Below are positions 1 through 12,745 of a stretch of 64,000 bases of DNA, piece after piece. Numbering within the stretch: position 1 is the stretch's first letter; the number at the start of each line of letters is the position of its first letter. The notes under the pieces were generated by a model. That model did no database searches. It was not told the DNA's origin and saw only the letters and a list, made by a program, of their open reading frames with translations. This DNA is from Lepidonotus clava. Taxonomy: Eukaryota; Annelida; Polychaeta; Phyllodocida; Polynoidae. The position numbers and the translations under genes are program-made. The stretch spans positions 72,726,374 through 72,790,373 of the forward strand of contig OW387133.1 in assembly GCA_936440205.1 (NCBI GenBank), written 5' to 3'.

Positions 1-885
1 CAAAGGTACAAAGAATAACAGAAATACAAAATTCGAACACAATGGCTCTATTTTGTGTCTTCCGTGAGATGTAATTAAGGCGATAGTTATATTCAAACCT
101 TATTTTTCTTAGCATGCAGGCTTAACTATGGAAGGCATCCATACTTAGGAATTTATGTATTTTCATTGCCATGGACGTTGCGGATGAGTCACAGAAAAAT
201 TGCAGTATTGTGAATAGAGATGTATTTATCACATTATTAAACCCCCGACGTCCTTTGTCATGATTGGAGCACAACCAGGTGGGACACGCTTCTTATGATT
301 ATTAAATTCTTATACTCCGGAAAATTAACTTTTTTTATTCAGTTTATCCTGTTAGCCAATTCCTTTTCGACTTCTTTGTGGTTTTATTGTTTTTGTTACG
401 CATATAGAAAAAAAGGTATTGGTCTCTCCTGCTTTTTTCATTTTATAAAATGTCTTGGCAATTTTCTAATTGGAAAAAAGAAACTTGATGTTTAGGGAGG
501 GACTGTAGGCCTATAATTACTGAGACATGCTGTCTGGATGGTGATAACCGACATTAATTTTAAAGATAAAAGGTAGGACTGCAGAATGTGATAATAACAT
601 TTTATGATAATGTCCTTCCAATGTCTGTCCCCGTTTGTAAACATATACTAATCAACTTTGAATGAGAGAATTTGTACCATCTGGCTAGATTGACACAGAA
701 TAATGACCTTGTGCACATAGACTATGGAGAAACGTGGAATCTTCACTTAGAACTTGGTCTTTTTTTATGTGTGTTTATTCCATCTTCACATTAATTCATG
801 TGTTCGTCCAGGTATACGGCTGAGCAATGGGATATGACAATTGATGATGATCTAACAGTCCTATCATGACCAGGAGAATAATTTC
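1..885. other. AT-rich intergenic DNA, nothing recognised
   Basis: No open frame here has codon character, splice signals or a recognisable protein. The longest frames are 60-80 residues, which is expected by chance in AT-rich DNA. No repeat or promoter-like cluster was noticed. Confidence 0.5.
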
Positions 886-1027
886 TGACTTGTACAAACT
901 GCTATAATCGAATCTATGGGGTTGAGAACAACAGCAAGGAAAGGTGATCCAACAGTCAGACAGTCCAGGGACCAAACCAGAGCCTGCCATGCAGCAGTCC
1001 CACGTGCTACCCTCTGGACCACCCTCA
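886..1027 (-). mobile_element. tRNA-derived SINE fragment, copy 1
   Basis: On the minus strand the right end reads like a tRNA-derived Pol III head, with an A-box-like TGGTCCAGAGGGTAGCAC and a weak B-box-like GGTTTGGTCC. The body shares a core with the segment at 16.8-17.0 kb: 'cgaatctatgg' followed by a 'gagaa..acagcaagg' block in both copies. The heads of the two copies differ more than the bodies. Borders are approximate; the 3' tail was not defined. Confidence 0.45.
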
Positions 1028-1480
1028 ATCAATTGTTTCAGCTAGAGTTTAAATCTGAGTCCTTTATGTTTCCCTATTAAAATTTTTTCTAAATTTGCTT
1101 GTTTTCTTTTGTTGTCCTATGGTGATCTGCTCCCACATATTTTAAATGGGCTAAGTATGAATACGTCAAAGGAATTTCAAGGAATTTGTTTTAATAAATA
1201 TGATAATGTAAATCATTGGGTCTATGAATTAGGAATGATTCGACAGTATATAACAAGTGATATAGCATGTATACTATTTATAAATAGACAAGTCTACCTC
1301 TTTTCGACTATGCAGACTTCTTGATATATAGAGGGGTGCCAGCATTTGACCAATGGCTTATCCCCCCCATGGTTACTTTAGGATGTGCGACCGTCGGCCC
1401 TCCCCAGGGAGGGGGCCCTCGATGGTGAGGTCCAACAGTCACATGTTGAATTTAAGAATATTTATGATGTATATATATAT

Positions 1481-1568
1481 TAAAAAACGGTGACTAGGAA
1501 TAGGGATGAGTTAGCCTTTTAGGTATGAATCCTAAAGATCTATCAGAAGAGAGGGATATACATGTCTA
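1481..1568. repeat. 106-bp tandem repeat, left unit interrupted by a transposon
   Basis: About 75 bp here (core 'tgactaggaa' through 'atctatcagaagagag') recur at 3066-3137. The unit is broken by the element at 1569-3031, which is inserted at a TA dinucleotide. To the right of that element the unit resumes with 'gtttatt', and a further partial unit starts 106 bp later. It is therefore a short tandem array of two-plus units split by an insertion. Confidence 0.75.
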
Positions 1569-2465
1569 CACTGTTAAAACAAGTGTTTAGAACCTAAACA
1601 CTTTCCTAAACACTTCGGTGCATCCAGTTTTGGAACACTTTATTTCCCTAAACATGTTTAGAATTATTGGTGTTTAGGGTTAAGTGTTTAGAAATGTGCG
1701 ATGTTTAGCTGTTTAACCATGAAGTGTTTAGGTCCTCAAGGTGTTTAGGATCAAAAACGCTTATGCTTTTTTGATGTTTAGCTGTTAAGTGTTTAGAAAT
1801 CTATGATGTTTAGGTGTTTATATATGAAGCATTTAGGTCTTCAAGGTGTTTAGGGTTAGGTGTTAAGTTAAACAGTAATATACCATAATTAGACAGTGTA
1901 CTTTCATTCTTAAGGATGAAAACCATTTTTAATTTATCAATAATATACCGTAGTGTGTAAAAAAAAACACGTAGATCTTACATGTAAAACACTGCTATGG
2001 TACTATGCAATACAGTTTACACCAGATGTAATGTTAACAGTATTGAAAATTTTATTTTTTCTGTAAGATTTCACACTACACGATCATTGAGCCAATAACC
2101 ACATTATGTCCTTCCTTCTTGGTTTAGCCTTGCATGGATTGTTTGATTGTTGGAGGTAAAACCTTTAGCGGTATAGCTGATAAAGTTCTTGTACTAAAAA
2201 GGTGTCTACATGTTGATCCTACTAAAAAGGTGTTTTAAAACATTTTGTAAATGTTTTAGGGGTGTTCTGGTTGGTTGACCGTACCTAGAATAGCGGGCCA
2301 ATGAAGTGATTATCTTAATGACGCTACAAAAACTTAAAAATCTAACACTTTTAATCACAAAGTTCCAAATTCCTAAGTGTATGGAAAAACTATTTCATGG
2401 CCAAAAATATGGAGGGCATGTGGCAAACCACTAATAGTACAACTACTTCATAGTAGTAATTTGGT

Positions 2466-2543
2466 AACTTCAGTAGCCGAGATTTGAACCAGGGGCCCCT
2501 CACATATGAAGCCTGTGCTCTACCACTGAGCTATGGAGGCCTG
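2466..2543 (-). repeat. tRNA-like segment inside the transposon (minus strand)
   Basis: The minus strand has an A box (TAGCTCAGTGG), a tRNA-like D-arm and a near-consensus B box (GGTTCAAATCT) at tRNA spacing. The 5' GCCTCCA cannot pair with the 3' end to form an acceptor stem, and the T-stem has a mismatch. It looks like a tRNA-derived fragment or decayed tRNA gene, not a working tRNA. Confidence 0.5.
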
Positions 2544-2697
2544 TAGGTAGACACAGCTCAGCTTTGCTACTTAACTGAATAAGTAGGGGTATGAGAGTAC
2601 TGAACTATTGTCTGTCACATAAACATGATGTCAAATACCTGTATAGTAGTACTGATCCTACTCATTGGTGCTGACTATGCCAGTGTGCATTGCATGC

Positions 2698-2772
2698 AGT
2701 CCGAGTTAGCTCAGTTGGTTAGGCTTCTACCTTGAATGTAAAGAATGTGGGTTCTAATCCCAAAGTGTCCAT
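2698..2772 (+). repeat. second tRNA-like segment inside the transposon (plus strand)
   Basis: A box TTAGCTCAGTTGG and B box GGTTCTAATCC occur at tRNA spacing on the plus strand, with a fair T-stem (TGGG/CCCA). The acceptor stem does not pair (GTCCGAG against AGTGTCC), so a functional tRNA is unlikely. It points the opposite way to the tRNA-like segment about 155 bp to its left. Confidence 0.5.
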
Positions 2773-3031
2773 TTTTCTTTTCCATAGTATACAATTGATA
2801 TTATGTGTTTAGATTCTAAACATATCCCATTCAAAACATGGTTAGAGGTTACAAGTGTTTAGCTTTTAAACACAACTGATGCTAGCATTTAGATTATCAG
2901 CATAGTTAACCCAACACATGTTTAGAAGTTACAAGTGTTTAGGTTTTAAACAGATATGGTTTAATATATTTAGATTATAAACATGTTTATGCCCTTAACA
3001 CATTTAAATTCTAAACACCATTTTAACAGTG

Positions 3032-3172
3032 TAGTTTATTCTCCATTACAAACTGTGGAAAACAGTGACTAGGAAAAGGGACAAGTCAGCCTTTTAGGTA
3101 TGAATCCTAAAGATCTATCAGAAGAGAGTTATATATCTAGTTTATTCCCTATTATTAAAAACTGCAGAAGTG
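3032..3172. repeat. 106-bp tandem repeat, right unit and start of the next
   Basis: One complete unit runs from the TA at 3032 to the TA at 3138. A partial next unit then begins with the same 'gtttatt' and a decayed 'aaaaactg' stretch. The unit at 3032-3137 matches the left unit at 1481-1568 across its core. Confidence 0.7.
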
Positions 3173-6100
3173 GGGCCCCGTGGGACCCATCCTTTAATGG
3201 GCACATATATCACTATACCTAATCACCTGGTAATATTGTATTATTCATCTAACTTCTGGAAGATCATCAAGAAGTTAATAACTTCTTTTTTTTAAATCCC
3301 CTGCTAAAAGGGCCTCCTATCTCAAATTACAATTAATATTTCTCCTTACTTCTAAATACAATATGTTGGCATTTATGGCCTAAGTTTGAAAGGATAGTAC
3401 TTGATCGTTTTATGAGGCAATACGAGTGTTCCCTCCTCCTTTTCGACAGCACTTGGTTACAATAGAGAAATTCCAGCAGTTTCGTTTCTGCTAGTAGTTG
3501 TGCTATAATCTACTTTTAAATAGCCTTACCATAAAAATCGATTCATATAACTATCTGATGGGCCACTGTGGATCATAAAGTCTGCATAATCCATCTGTGG
3601 CTGAATTGGTTGCTTGTAGATCATGTTGTTTGCAGTGTCATTGCTTATAAAATTCCGTATTAAATTTTGATTCTGTTAGTGTACTTTCTGATACTATTTG
3701 TTATTTATCATCTACGAAAATTGTAAAACTAACTTCTACTAATTCATCCATAATAATTATATGGTGTATAAATAAATGGCTACCCCGAATATTTGGGAAA
3801 TCCAAAGGAAGTGGCATTGACGGGAAAGGGGATTTGTTAAACTTTGATTCAGGGATTGATTCAGGGATCACTTCAATCAAAAACGACAGGACGTAGATGT
3901 CCTGTATAGATTACACAGGTATATCCTGTGGACCTGTGTAATTGTTAAATTCACAAAGATTTGACTATATATTTATATATGTTGAGGATACTTGAATGAT
4001 GCTATTACTCGAAAAACAAACGGCATGAAAAGTGACTCAAAATGAAAAGTAACATAAAACGAGTGGTTTATGGGGTAAACACACGATTGTTTGCGATATA
4101 TCACATATGTTTTAGCCAATCAGCATTCACCTGTAGCCTATAAAAGGTCGACTGCTGGACCAAAATCAAGGCTGATTCATTGTTGTCTTATGCTTGGGAA
4201 ATAGACCATAATGGTGATCTCAAATGTTTGAGGATGGGTCCAAACTAGGACACGAAGATCCTATGCTGACTCAAGCACCTGCCAACCCAGGGGTATCCCA
4301 GATCATAATTTTGTGGGCCCCAGGAAGGTGCCTCGAGGTTGGCCATGAAACAACCTGATCCTCTGATGTAACTATGACCATGTTAAGACAAATTTAATGA
4401 CAATACAAAAATAGGATAGTTTCCCTCTCCCAGTTTCTAGTAGATCCCCTCTATTGGACTCTGCAAGCCCCAACACAAAAAACCCTTGGAACCCCGATTA
4501 GCTCAAATCCCTGAAATCCTGTCAGAACCCCGTTTTTCTTAAACACATCCTAACAGCAAGCCAGGCGTTTATAATACTATCATTATGGTCGTAACTGCAC
4601 TTAATGTTATGAATGCAAATAGGAAATTCGGGTATCGACTTATGTGAGGAAAATGTTTAGAATATGTATTTCAAGCAAAGTAGAGTGCAACTAACACAAT
4701 TTTAGGCAGTATTATCTGCCATTATTCATCCCCTGTTTCTCTTTGGTTTAAAAGATTTTAAATGGAATACAATAGACAGTATAAAAGAAGTACCTCATAT
4801 CTTAGAGGCCTACTTTTCTGTCAACCAACCTTTGAGATAAATTCATATTGACCGATTGGAAAATTCTCAACACTTGGAATTGAGTTTCGACCTGCACTGG
4901 TAGTGCGACAAAAAGGGGTCTTTGACTGATATCATAGCTCCTTTCATTTCAGTTTGGTCTCTCACCAGGTCTGGCCGTTCTTCATGGAACAAAAGAATGG
5001 GGATTTGTGAGGAGTCACTGGGCTTCAGGCTTGGACATGGGTTCGTGGACCGAGCACAAATGTATTGAGTGAGTTGCATTTCTCAGAGTTGTGCTACACA
5101 CACAAGGGGGGTCGGAATAGTGTGTCATCTTCAAAGGTAGTTAACGGGTTCCAACGATCTTGAGAAAGAGGGGGATAGGTTGGAGTACACTGGGCATCAT
5201 GGGCCAATGGTTGCTCTATTCTTCATGCGGAGTCACTACTGATCTACTCGTGCCTCTACTCTTTGGGCTGTCACCAATAATAGAAGGATGGTCCAGTTGT
5301 GTGCTGGATGGCCAGCCAATATCTCATTTACCATGTCTGTCCTACAGTTATGCTATCCCCTACATATGCCATGATTTTTGTTCTCATGCTTAAATCATCA
5401 ATATTTTCCTAAGTCTCTTTGTCGCATTCCAACCCCAAACTATGCTACTTTCCAACTTCTCATTCTTCATTCCCTGTTTTCTCTAATTATTCTAAGTCAT
5501 GAAGTGGTTCCAATTAAGGAAAGGAAGAGGTGTTAATACGTTGAGTACCATAAAGGGACGATTTATTCGTGTTCTTATCTCTTCTTAATATCACTACAAT
5601 TGAGATCCTATTTGTCAGTTCAAATCACATGGGGCAATTAACCCGACAATGGTTACTTCCGGTTACACATTTCTTGGAAACTTAATTAACACTCATGCTT
5701 AATGAGTAGCTTTCGTGCCAAACATGTCGCTTCTCATGCTCTACTGCATGCTTCATTCTAAAAGCTAAACAATTGTACTGACGCGGGTGGTCAGTCCACA
5801 CTCAAAAGCTTAGCCGTAGTGTGTTTACATCAGCTTTAGCTATTACTCATTGTCATAGGTGAAGAGTAGGGAGGAGTCTAGTAAGTGATGTGTATTGTAC
5901 CATCCATACATAAGTGCCATTCAGGGCAGTGCTCAGTCAGAGAGCTGAACGTTGTTGTGAGTTAAACATCCTGGAAAGGTTGTGTTCTAGAAGCTAGATC
6001 CTGGAATTGGAATATAAGCTGATAGACTGCTTAGATGGCAGGAGCTTTGAATGAGTGTGATTGAGTGGATTCCATCCTTGGAACTGTTCACTGTCATTAA

Positions 6101-8201
6101 ATTCATGTCATGAGTATGTCACATACATGGGAATAAATAAAAGAACATCCTTTCACGCGAGTGTTATGTCTTACATAATACGGAACTATCATTATGTATT
6201 GGACAACAGCAGTTAGACGCGAGGAGACTGCAAAAGAAGCTAGCTATTTTGCCGGAGGCATATCGGCAACACAAATAAGACCTTAACTTTAATGGTTAAT
6301 TAACCTACTATAGTTCACAATGACACATCAATAAATAATCAATATCTAGACACTTAATTGATGTCTCTACTAAATAATTAATGCTCGGTTCATATACCCT
6401 CAGACTCATGACGTTGGAGTGCGAAGTGATATCAGATTCATCACAGCAGCCTCAGACATTTGATGAATCTACCAGATATTGCTTCGTTGACCTGAGATAC
6501 ATATGGCCTAAGATTGAAAATGATGAATACCATAGCTCCCACGGAAATGTATTCTAATATAAAGGGGCTAACATCAGAAAAGATTTTAGGGCTATATTAT
6601 AGCTTTATGAAAACCTGATCAAACAGTCCCAAAATAAACTGTAGGTCGTCTTTGCTCTTATTTATATAGTTTTGAAGGGAACACTGCATTGCTAACCACA
6701 TACCTTTGCGATGAACCTAAATATTCAGCTGCCAGTATGCCAGTCAAGAGACAGAGGAATGAACTTTGAATAATTCTTCCTTTTGATAATCCCTTCCGTC
6801 ACCACTCGTCACATCTCCACCACAAACAAAGTACTATGATACGTGCGTCGTGTAATCCTTATGGTGAGAATGAAACACGCATACGGACACCTGAGAATAG
6901 ATAATATGGGCTGATTGGTATACCTGTGGATGTGGTGATGATTGGGGAGCGGGTGAGGTGGTGGTGATCGGTGGAGGGTCAAGGAGTAAAGTGCTCAAAA
7001 TGCTATCATAATGGACTGATTTCTACACGAGAGATTAGAACCACGACTGACCCTAACCTTCCTCTTGAGAACTAACAGTAGCTGATACTCAGGTGATACT
7101 TCACACTTGTTTTTGATAAGTATCACGATATGCATATATGATATCTAGGGATTGTTGTCTCAATAGGTGTATACAATACATAGTTGAAGTATAATTCGGT
7201 TGGGCAGATAGTAAATAATGGGCTATCATAATCATTTATGAATAATAAAAAATAATGCAGGGAATAGTAGGCTACAATGTTGGAGTTAAGGGAAAAAGAG
7301 TTATTTTGATAGCGGTGCCCTAAAACATAACTGGGGACCTCTATTACCCTTATTAATTTTATTTGATATGTGGCTATTACGTTTTAACAAATAGATCCAG
7401 TTCCCTCTCAAATAGTAATGATAACAGCAGCATATAAACATCCTTAGCCTATGAAATAATACCATCAATAATATTATTTTGTTCACATCTAATTGTATGA
7501 AAAAAGTTGAAACATTTTGAATGTCAACTGAATTTGTTGTTCCAAAAAGAGACATCATACTTTCATATTTTGTAAATTTAAAATTATCTATAGCTATCAA
7601 GAATTGTCATTTGTAGGGACAGCGGTACATAAACATTTCTGAAAACCTTTCGTTATTTTCAGTATTTTATGAAGCACGGACCTCGACATTTTGGGATACA
7701 TACGCATCTGAAATTTCAAGTATTTGCGTTGGTTATCGAGAGACTCATTATGAATAGTCGTCGTGATTGTAAATGCAATGTTCTTATACTCAGTATAGAC
7801 ACACTACCGTCATTTCACATACTTTAGACCGAAATAGCTGTAGTCCGTGCAATATCCTGACCAACCTTCATTATTTGCTTCTACCCTAACCTTTTTCTGG
7901 GAAAATATTGATGAAAACGGTTTAAATTTAATTAAAATGAACAAATGATCATAAGATTACATATTCTGTATCAAAGCATTTATTCTAGATGCATTGCAGC
8001 ATGTATTTGGAGGAAAGTCCTAACTGTCAACAATCTGGGCTAAAAAAATCCAACCTGCCAACCCTATTTTTTTACCCATGATACGTGAACTCAACAACTT
8101 TTTGGTGGCCTCAAAAGTATCCTATGTCGACGAGCATTGGCCTTACATCACGTACATAATTATACGTACATGAGAAGCAGGAGATAGCAGAACAATCATT
8201 A
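3173..8201. other. intergenic DNA without a recognised gene
   Basis: No frame here resembles a known protein or pairs with credible splice sites. The only structured item is the CCAAT/TATA cluster at 4116-4147. The rest is AT-rich with scattered short frames. Confidence 0.45.
4116..4147 (+). promoter_or_regulatory. candidate core promoter (CCAAT plus TATAAAAGG)
   Basis: CCAAT at 4116-4120 is followed by TATAAAAGG at 4139-4147, predicting initiation near 4170-4178. Downstream only a 6-codon frame (M-V-I-S-N-V-stop, start at 4210) is seen before other stops. If used, it may drive a non-coding transcript or an untranslated first exon. A chance match is possible. Confidence 0.35.
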
Positions 8202-8347
8202 TAGCTAGGTTCAGCAAATTGGGAACTAAAAGGTACAGTTTCAAACCTTAAAACACAAAAATCAATCTTTACAAAAAGGGTATTACATGAAAGCCTAGGA
8301 ATTTCTCTATCTCATGGTATGTATTGTCATGGTATTTATAGAGGATA
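8202..8347 (+). repeat. dispersed repeat, copy A
   Basis: This stretch starts TAGCTAGGTTCAGCAA and aligns, with many substitutions, to the reverse complement of 16554-16671; shared blocks include the 'aat-aatcttta-aaaa' and 'ctctatct-atggtat' stretches. A perfect 15-bp inverted repeat links 8212-8226 (CAGCAAATTGGGAAC) to 9305-9319, so it may be the left end of a 1.1-kb inverted-repeat element. No target duplication was seen. Confidence 0.45.
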
Positions 8348-8907
8348 TTACCCATAATGCCATGTGAAGTGAACAAAAAAATATGGAAAAAACGTCAAAA
8401 CATTATGACATATCTGTCCAGCTGGCATCATAATTCATAAATAATTCCTATGATCTCAATTCATTACATCTTAAATGAACAAATGCCTCACACAGTTTCC
8501 ATTAATGTCTTTCTTTTTATGTTGTACCTTGTATTTGTTGATTTATCAAGATTTGTTTAGAAATTACATTTTCCCAAAACGTTGCTATTCTAGCTGATAC
8601 CTATTTCCATGCATTTCATGATAGATTTGTGATAATTTAATAATTAATCAACATGAAGCAGATATGCCAACTACAAACATCTATGCAGGTCCATAGTAGA
8701 AAATATTTGATGTCATGATCTGTTGTCATGTTTTTATGGTTAAGAATCAAGAGACAGAGGTCAAGATCATGACACAGTTATCTGGGTCATGGCCTGGTCA
8801 TGACAGATTGGTAGCACAGTCTGATCAGGAAAGGTAAAATTAATGGCTGGAAATATAATTTAAGTGTGTCTTTTATATTTCTATTAATTCAACACTACTC
8901 TCCTTCA

Positions 8908-9032
8908 AGACATATTATTGTTTATAATTTGATCCATATGGTTACCCATATGTGGATTCATAAAAAAAAATGTGTGGTCCTGCCATAGGATTGTCAACAA
9001 GCCACGTCTCCCAGACATATTATTGTTTATAA
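8908..9032 (+). repeat. 20-bp direct repeat, 105 bp apart
   Basis: AGACATATTATTGTTTATAA occurs exactly at 8908-8927 and again at 9013-9032. The spacer is not obviously repeated. It lies inside the possible inverted-repeat element spanning 8212-9319. Confidence 0.55.
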
Positions 9033-9319
9033 GCCTACCATCAGGAATATTAAGAGGGTCCAGGAGAATGTTTATGAAATGTATCCGACTGATTTATAAG
9101 ATTTTTACTAAATCATAGTGTTGGAAAGGACCAGCATTTTGGGCTTTAGACATAGGTATTTGCTATTATATTGATAATCTGACCCTAGAAACTTCTTTGA
9201 ATCAGGTTTTTATTTTATGGTATCAGATATAAGGACTATAATTTCCTCTAAAAAAACTATTTGAGTTAAAAAATATGTTTATATTTTGTTAAGTCTAGTC
9301 CAACGTTCCCAATTTGCTG

Positions 9320-11047
9320 CTCTGATCTATAGAACCAAAATTAAATACCTCTGTTATCTAACCCTAACCTATATACCAGGCCCATGCAAGGAGCACGTGG
9401 ATCGAACGTGACGGGTGACAAGAAGTAATCTGCACGTGTGACACGTATAATACGTTATAAAACCCCTCCCTCCTCATCTGCCGTATTATGTGTATTACCC
9501 CTTATGAAATCTCGCAACGTCATTTCATGCAGACCAAGCGGAGACTGTGTAATGAAAAAGTGCTGTGGTAAACAGGAAGGCAAGCAGTGACATATCACAC
9601 CTGTAAGGAAATAATTATGACATTCTTTGAGTCCAGCTTAGATATTTGATTGATCGCAGATGACTGTGCCCTTTGCGCACCGAATCAAGGCAGTTTTATC
9701 GCGGTTGTGTAAGAGGTACAACCTTACGATAGATCTTATATATATGGTGATATAACGTCGACACATTCAAACAGTGGTCTCTGTTCTCTGTTTGTCTTTT
9801 CAGTAGTTCTTTCTGTAATCAGAGGTGGATCCAGATGGAGCGGAGCAGCACACGCTCCTCCCCTCATCGGGCAGAATGTAATTACAATTTGTAAAAAGAA
9901 TTATTTGCTTTAGATCAACTACGATAGCTCGCATCTCAGAATGTAATTACGGTGATTTATCCCCAATTTTAGCATAATATTAGGCCTAACGCCACTTAGA
10001 TAACCCCAATCCGGCCATGGCGCACGAGGGTGTGCTCCCCAATCCGGCCGTAGCCACCCGGAAAAATGGCAATTTTTCCAATATTTTTCCATATTTTTGC
10101 AGGGGAAACACTTTAATGAATATTCAACATACAAAAGCGGCCAATATATCGTTTAAAAGATTATTTCATTTCATTTCTAATGCTTCAAACCTCATTTTTA
10201 TAACGTTCTTTCATAATGGTTGGTTAGCATTTGAACCTCTTCAAGCACAAGGAATTTAAGGAATTCCAGAGGGAAATCCATGGAATTCCTGGGGAAATCA
10301 AGCAATTTATTAATACAAAGGTTGGGGTCGAAAGGGTTAACAGCGAATCAGTATCGGCATGTATCATTACAATTATATTATGCATAGGCCTAATGCTACT
10401 TAATGTAATCTGTCAAGATAAAGCTATTCAACTCTTCTGGATCTTATACATTTTTAGAAATGATCTATACAGCCAAAATACAAGTATGTGTCTCCGCGTG
10501 TCGTTTGGTCAGAAATTATACAGTGTCATAACGGTCTATGCACTGATAAAGGAATGTGAAAAGATATTAATGTAAAGATGTCGGTGGTCATGCATGCGGT
10601 ACGATCCTGAGAAAATTAGTTATCTAATCACTCAAGGTTACTTATTGATATGGGTTTTGTTGAGAGTGATTTAATAGTTGCCAGCATGTCTGTAAATATA
10701 ACGGTCAGATACAAGCTGCCAGCCACTGATGTTAATGTGTAGACTATTGTTATCATCAGTACCATGCAGTATCATCCTCCTTGTGTAGAATTTAGATATA
10801 TACGAATAGATAAGTAGAAGGGTGAAAAAAAAACATAAGAGCGTGACACAGGTCACCCCTCTCCACCGGTCAGGTACCAAAGGTTACCCCAATGCTTTTA
10901 TCGTAGGTTGTTTTGAAACTGAACCAAATAAGGGACTCGGCCACCGCGGATAGCATTAGATTTACACTTTGTATGCATTTTCATATTAACAGAAAAATAA
11001 GTGCATCCATCTAAAAAAAATAGAAAAATAAAATGCTTAGGCTTGTA
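9320..11047. other. intergenic DNA without a recognised gene
   Basis: The stretch holds a TATA-like site at 9456-9462 (TATAAAA, preceded by CACGTG-type words) with no gene following. An isolated CAGAGGTGGATCCAG terminus of a dispersed G-rich family lies at 9820-9834. The open frames of 114 residues or fewer near 10.0-10.6 kb have no recognisable character. Confidence 0.4.
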
Positions 11048-11178
11048 CAGGGGTGGATCCAGAGACACCCATCCATTCCCCCTTCCCTGGGGGTGGGAGG
11101 GCAACATGAATAGTGTCTACCTGGATGGGCTCAAACTTTCAACACCCCCCCCCCCCCAAAAAAAAAAAAAAAAAAAGA
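11048..11178. mobile_element. CAGGGGYGGATCCAG-family element, partial
   Basis: It begins CAGGGGTGGATCCAGAG, the consensus start of a family seen several times in this window, and runs into C-tracts followed by a 16-20-bp A-rich run. A matching right terminus is not evident, so this may be a truncated copy. Confidence 0.45.
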
Positions 11179-12496
11179 AGGGAAAAAAAAGTTGTGCGCG
11201 CATAGTCAATAACTCAAAATAAACCCATATTGGAGTAAGATAATCAAAAACGTAACCCATTATGGTCCGTGGTGAAAGATGGGGTTTGTATCTTCATGTT
11301 TTACTTGCAATCTTTTACTTAATCGTTTCGGAACACTCACTAATGTTATCCTGACAATTTTGATCAAGGAATAATGTTACTCTCTCCAGAGCAAACCATG
11401 TACACACAGTGTCAGAACTACCTAACATGATGCTTTTCAATTCGTGTAAGCAGTGGGAGCACCAGGATAATCCTTCTGTGTATTGTCTGATACACCATAT
11501 ATGCCGATGCTACTACCAGCATTAATGTTATTGTAACACTCATATGGTAGTCAGGGGTAGGGATAACATTTATCAATTTAAAACATTGATAACTATTTTA
11601 TCATTATTGTGTAAGTTTGTTTGAAGTGAATTTGGTGTAGACGTGGCATATGTACATGACTCGTGAATTGATCACCGATGTAGCGGACAGTCTAGCTTCA
11701 GCAACATACAAAACAATGTCATTGTAAAGTTCATATCATCCTAAAATCTTTTAAATTGCGCAGAAGTTTTGTTTTCAGTATGTTAGCCATTACAAATGAT
11801 GGCTCATTTGATACAATTCATATAGTCAAGAGATCTGAATACTGTAACGTACTTGGCTTTGGCCTTTTGTTGTTATATCAAACCTATACACCCTTCTCAT
11901 GACCCTGCACAATGCAGTCCTGCTGTGCCCCAAGACCAAGCCAAGGTCCACTCACTGGATCACTGCCCTGCATATAGGCTAACAATAGGACCATTTAGAA
12001 CTTTTTTTCTAAATTTTACCGATGCACTAAAAATGAAACAAATTTACCATCTTTTTCACTCATATTAGCATGCAAAAATATTAGTTCTTTGATACAAGTA
12101 ACCTAATATCAGGAAAAAAAGATGTAGTTTGGGTACATAAAGGAATTCTTTGAGCCTTTCTAGTCTTTTATTTGGAAGGAGGTCAACTCTAACAACAAGT
12201 TAATTACAGGTACTCACTGTGAGTGGTTGTTTTAGCTCTCAGTCAGTACAACCTGAAGTACCCCTTCTACCCATCCCCTTCCATATACACATTCCACACA
12301 CTACTAGTAGTACAGATACTTGACCACCTAGGTGGGCACCTATTCTCAGTGTACTCTGCTCCTGCTCCAGTGCTGCCCTGGCCAGTAAAAAAAAAAGGTA
12401 TATCAATACAAATACTTATTTACATACATATGGGGAAATATATTGCGGCAAGGATGAGTCAGCCTTAATACCACTTCATGAACCCACAGGCCCTCC
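11179..12496. other. intergenic DNA, nothing recognised
   Basis: Only short frames (85 residues or fewer) without protein character are present. No paired splice sites, inverted repeats or promoter clusters were noticed. Confidence 0.4.
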
Positions 12497-12637
12497 CAGG
12501 TGCGGATCAAGGGGGGGGGGGGGGGGTGCCAGGCCAGGCCACACACCCCCCCTCCACTATTTTTGACCAAATATTCGATTTTTCAATGTAAATCCCCCCC
12601 CCCTCCCTCCCTTTTCAAAATCGTGGTTCCGCCCCTG
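12497..12637. mobile_element. short CAGGGGYGGATCC-family MITE (141 bp)
   Basis: The left end (CAGGTGCGGATCAAGGG) is an imperfect inverted match to the right end, whose reverse complement reads CAGGGGCGGAACCACG. G-tracts on the left face C-tracts on the right, making the whole a G/C-rich imperfect hairpin. It has no coding content and its target duplication is unclear. Confidence 0.55.
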
Positions 12638-12745
12638 ACGCCCGTCCAGCGAACTTCAAAAAGGACTAGGGTAAATACTTCCTATTTCATACCTATGCTT
12701 ACGATTTATTTGTAAAATTGACAAGCCTAGTCCTTTCAATATTAA

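Larger units (their letters stand above)
1569..3031. mobile_element. non-autonomous DNA transposon (1463 bp, TA target, TIR CACTGTTAAAA)
   Basis: The ends are perfect inverted repeats: CACTGTTAAAA on the left and TTTTAACAGTG on the right, each flanked by TA (1567-1568 and 3032-3033). With the flanks the match is CTACACTGTTAAAA/TTTTAACAGTGTAG. Many GTGTTTAG/CTAAACAC copies crowd both subterminal regions (about 1580-1870 and 2800-3015), as transposase-binding arrays often do. No transposase frame is present. The adjacent tandem unit at about 3131-3145 preserves the uninserted site (ATCTAGTTTATT, one TA), which supports the target duplication. A TA duplication fits Tc1/mariner-like elements, but the superfamily is not certain. 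Confidence 0.8.

Noticed and set aside
2466-2772. Two functional tRNA genes
   Set aside because: A and B boxes are present, but the acceptor stems do not pair and the T-arms are imperfect; both lie inside a transposon.
10231-10575. 114-residue plus-strand frame as a gene
   Set aside because: AT-rich, no recognisable family, no splice or promoter context; expected by chance in this much DNA.
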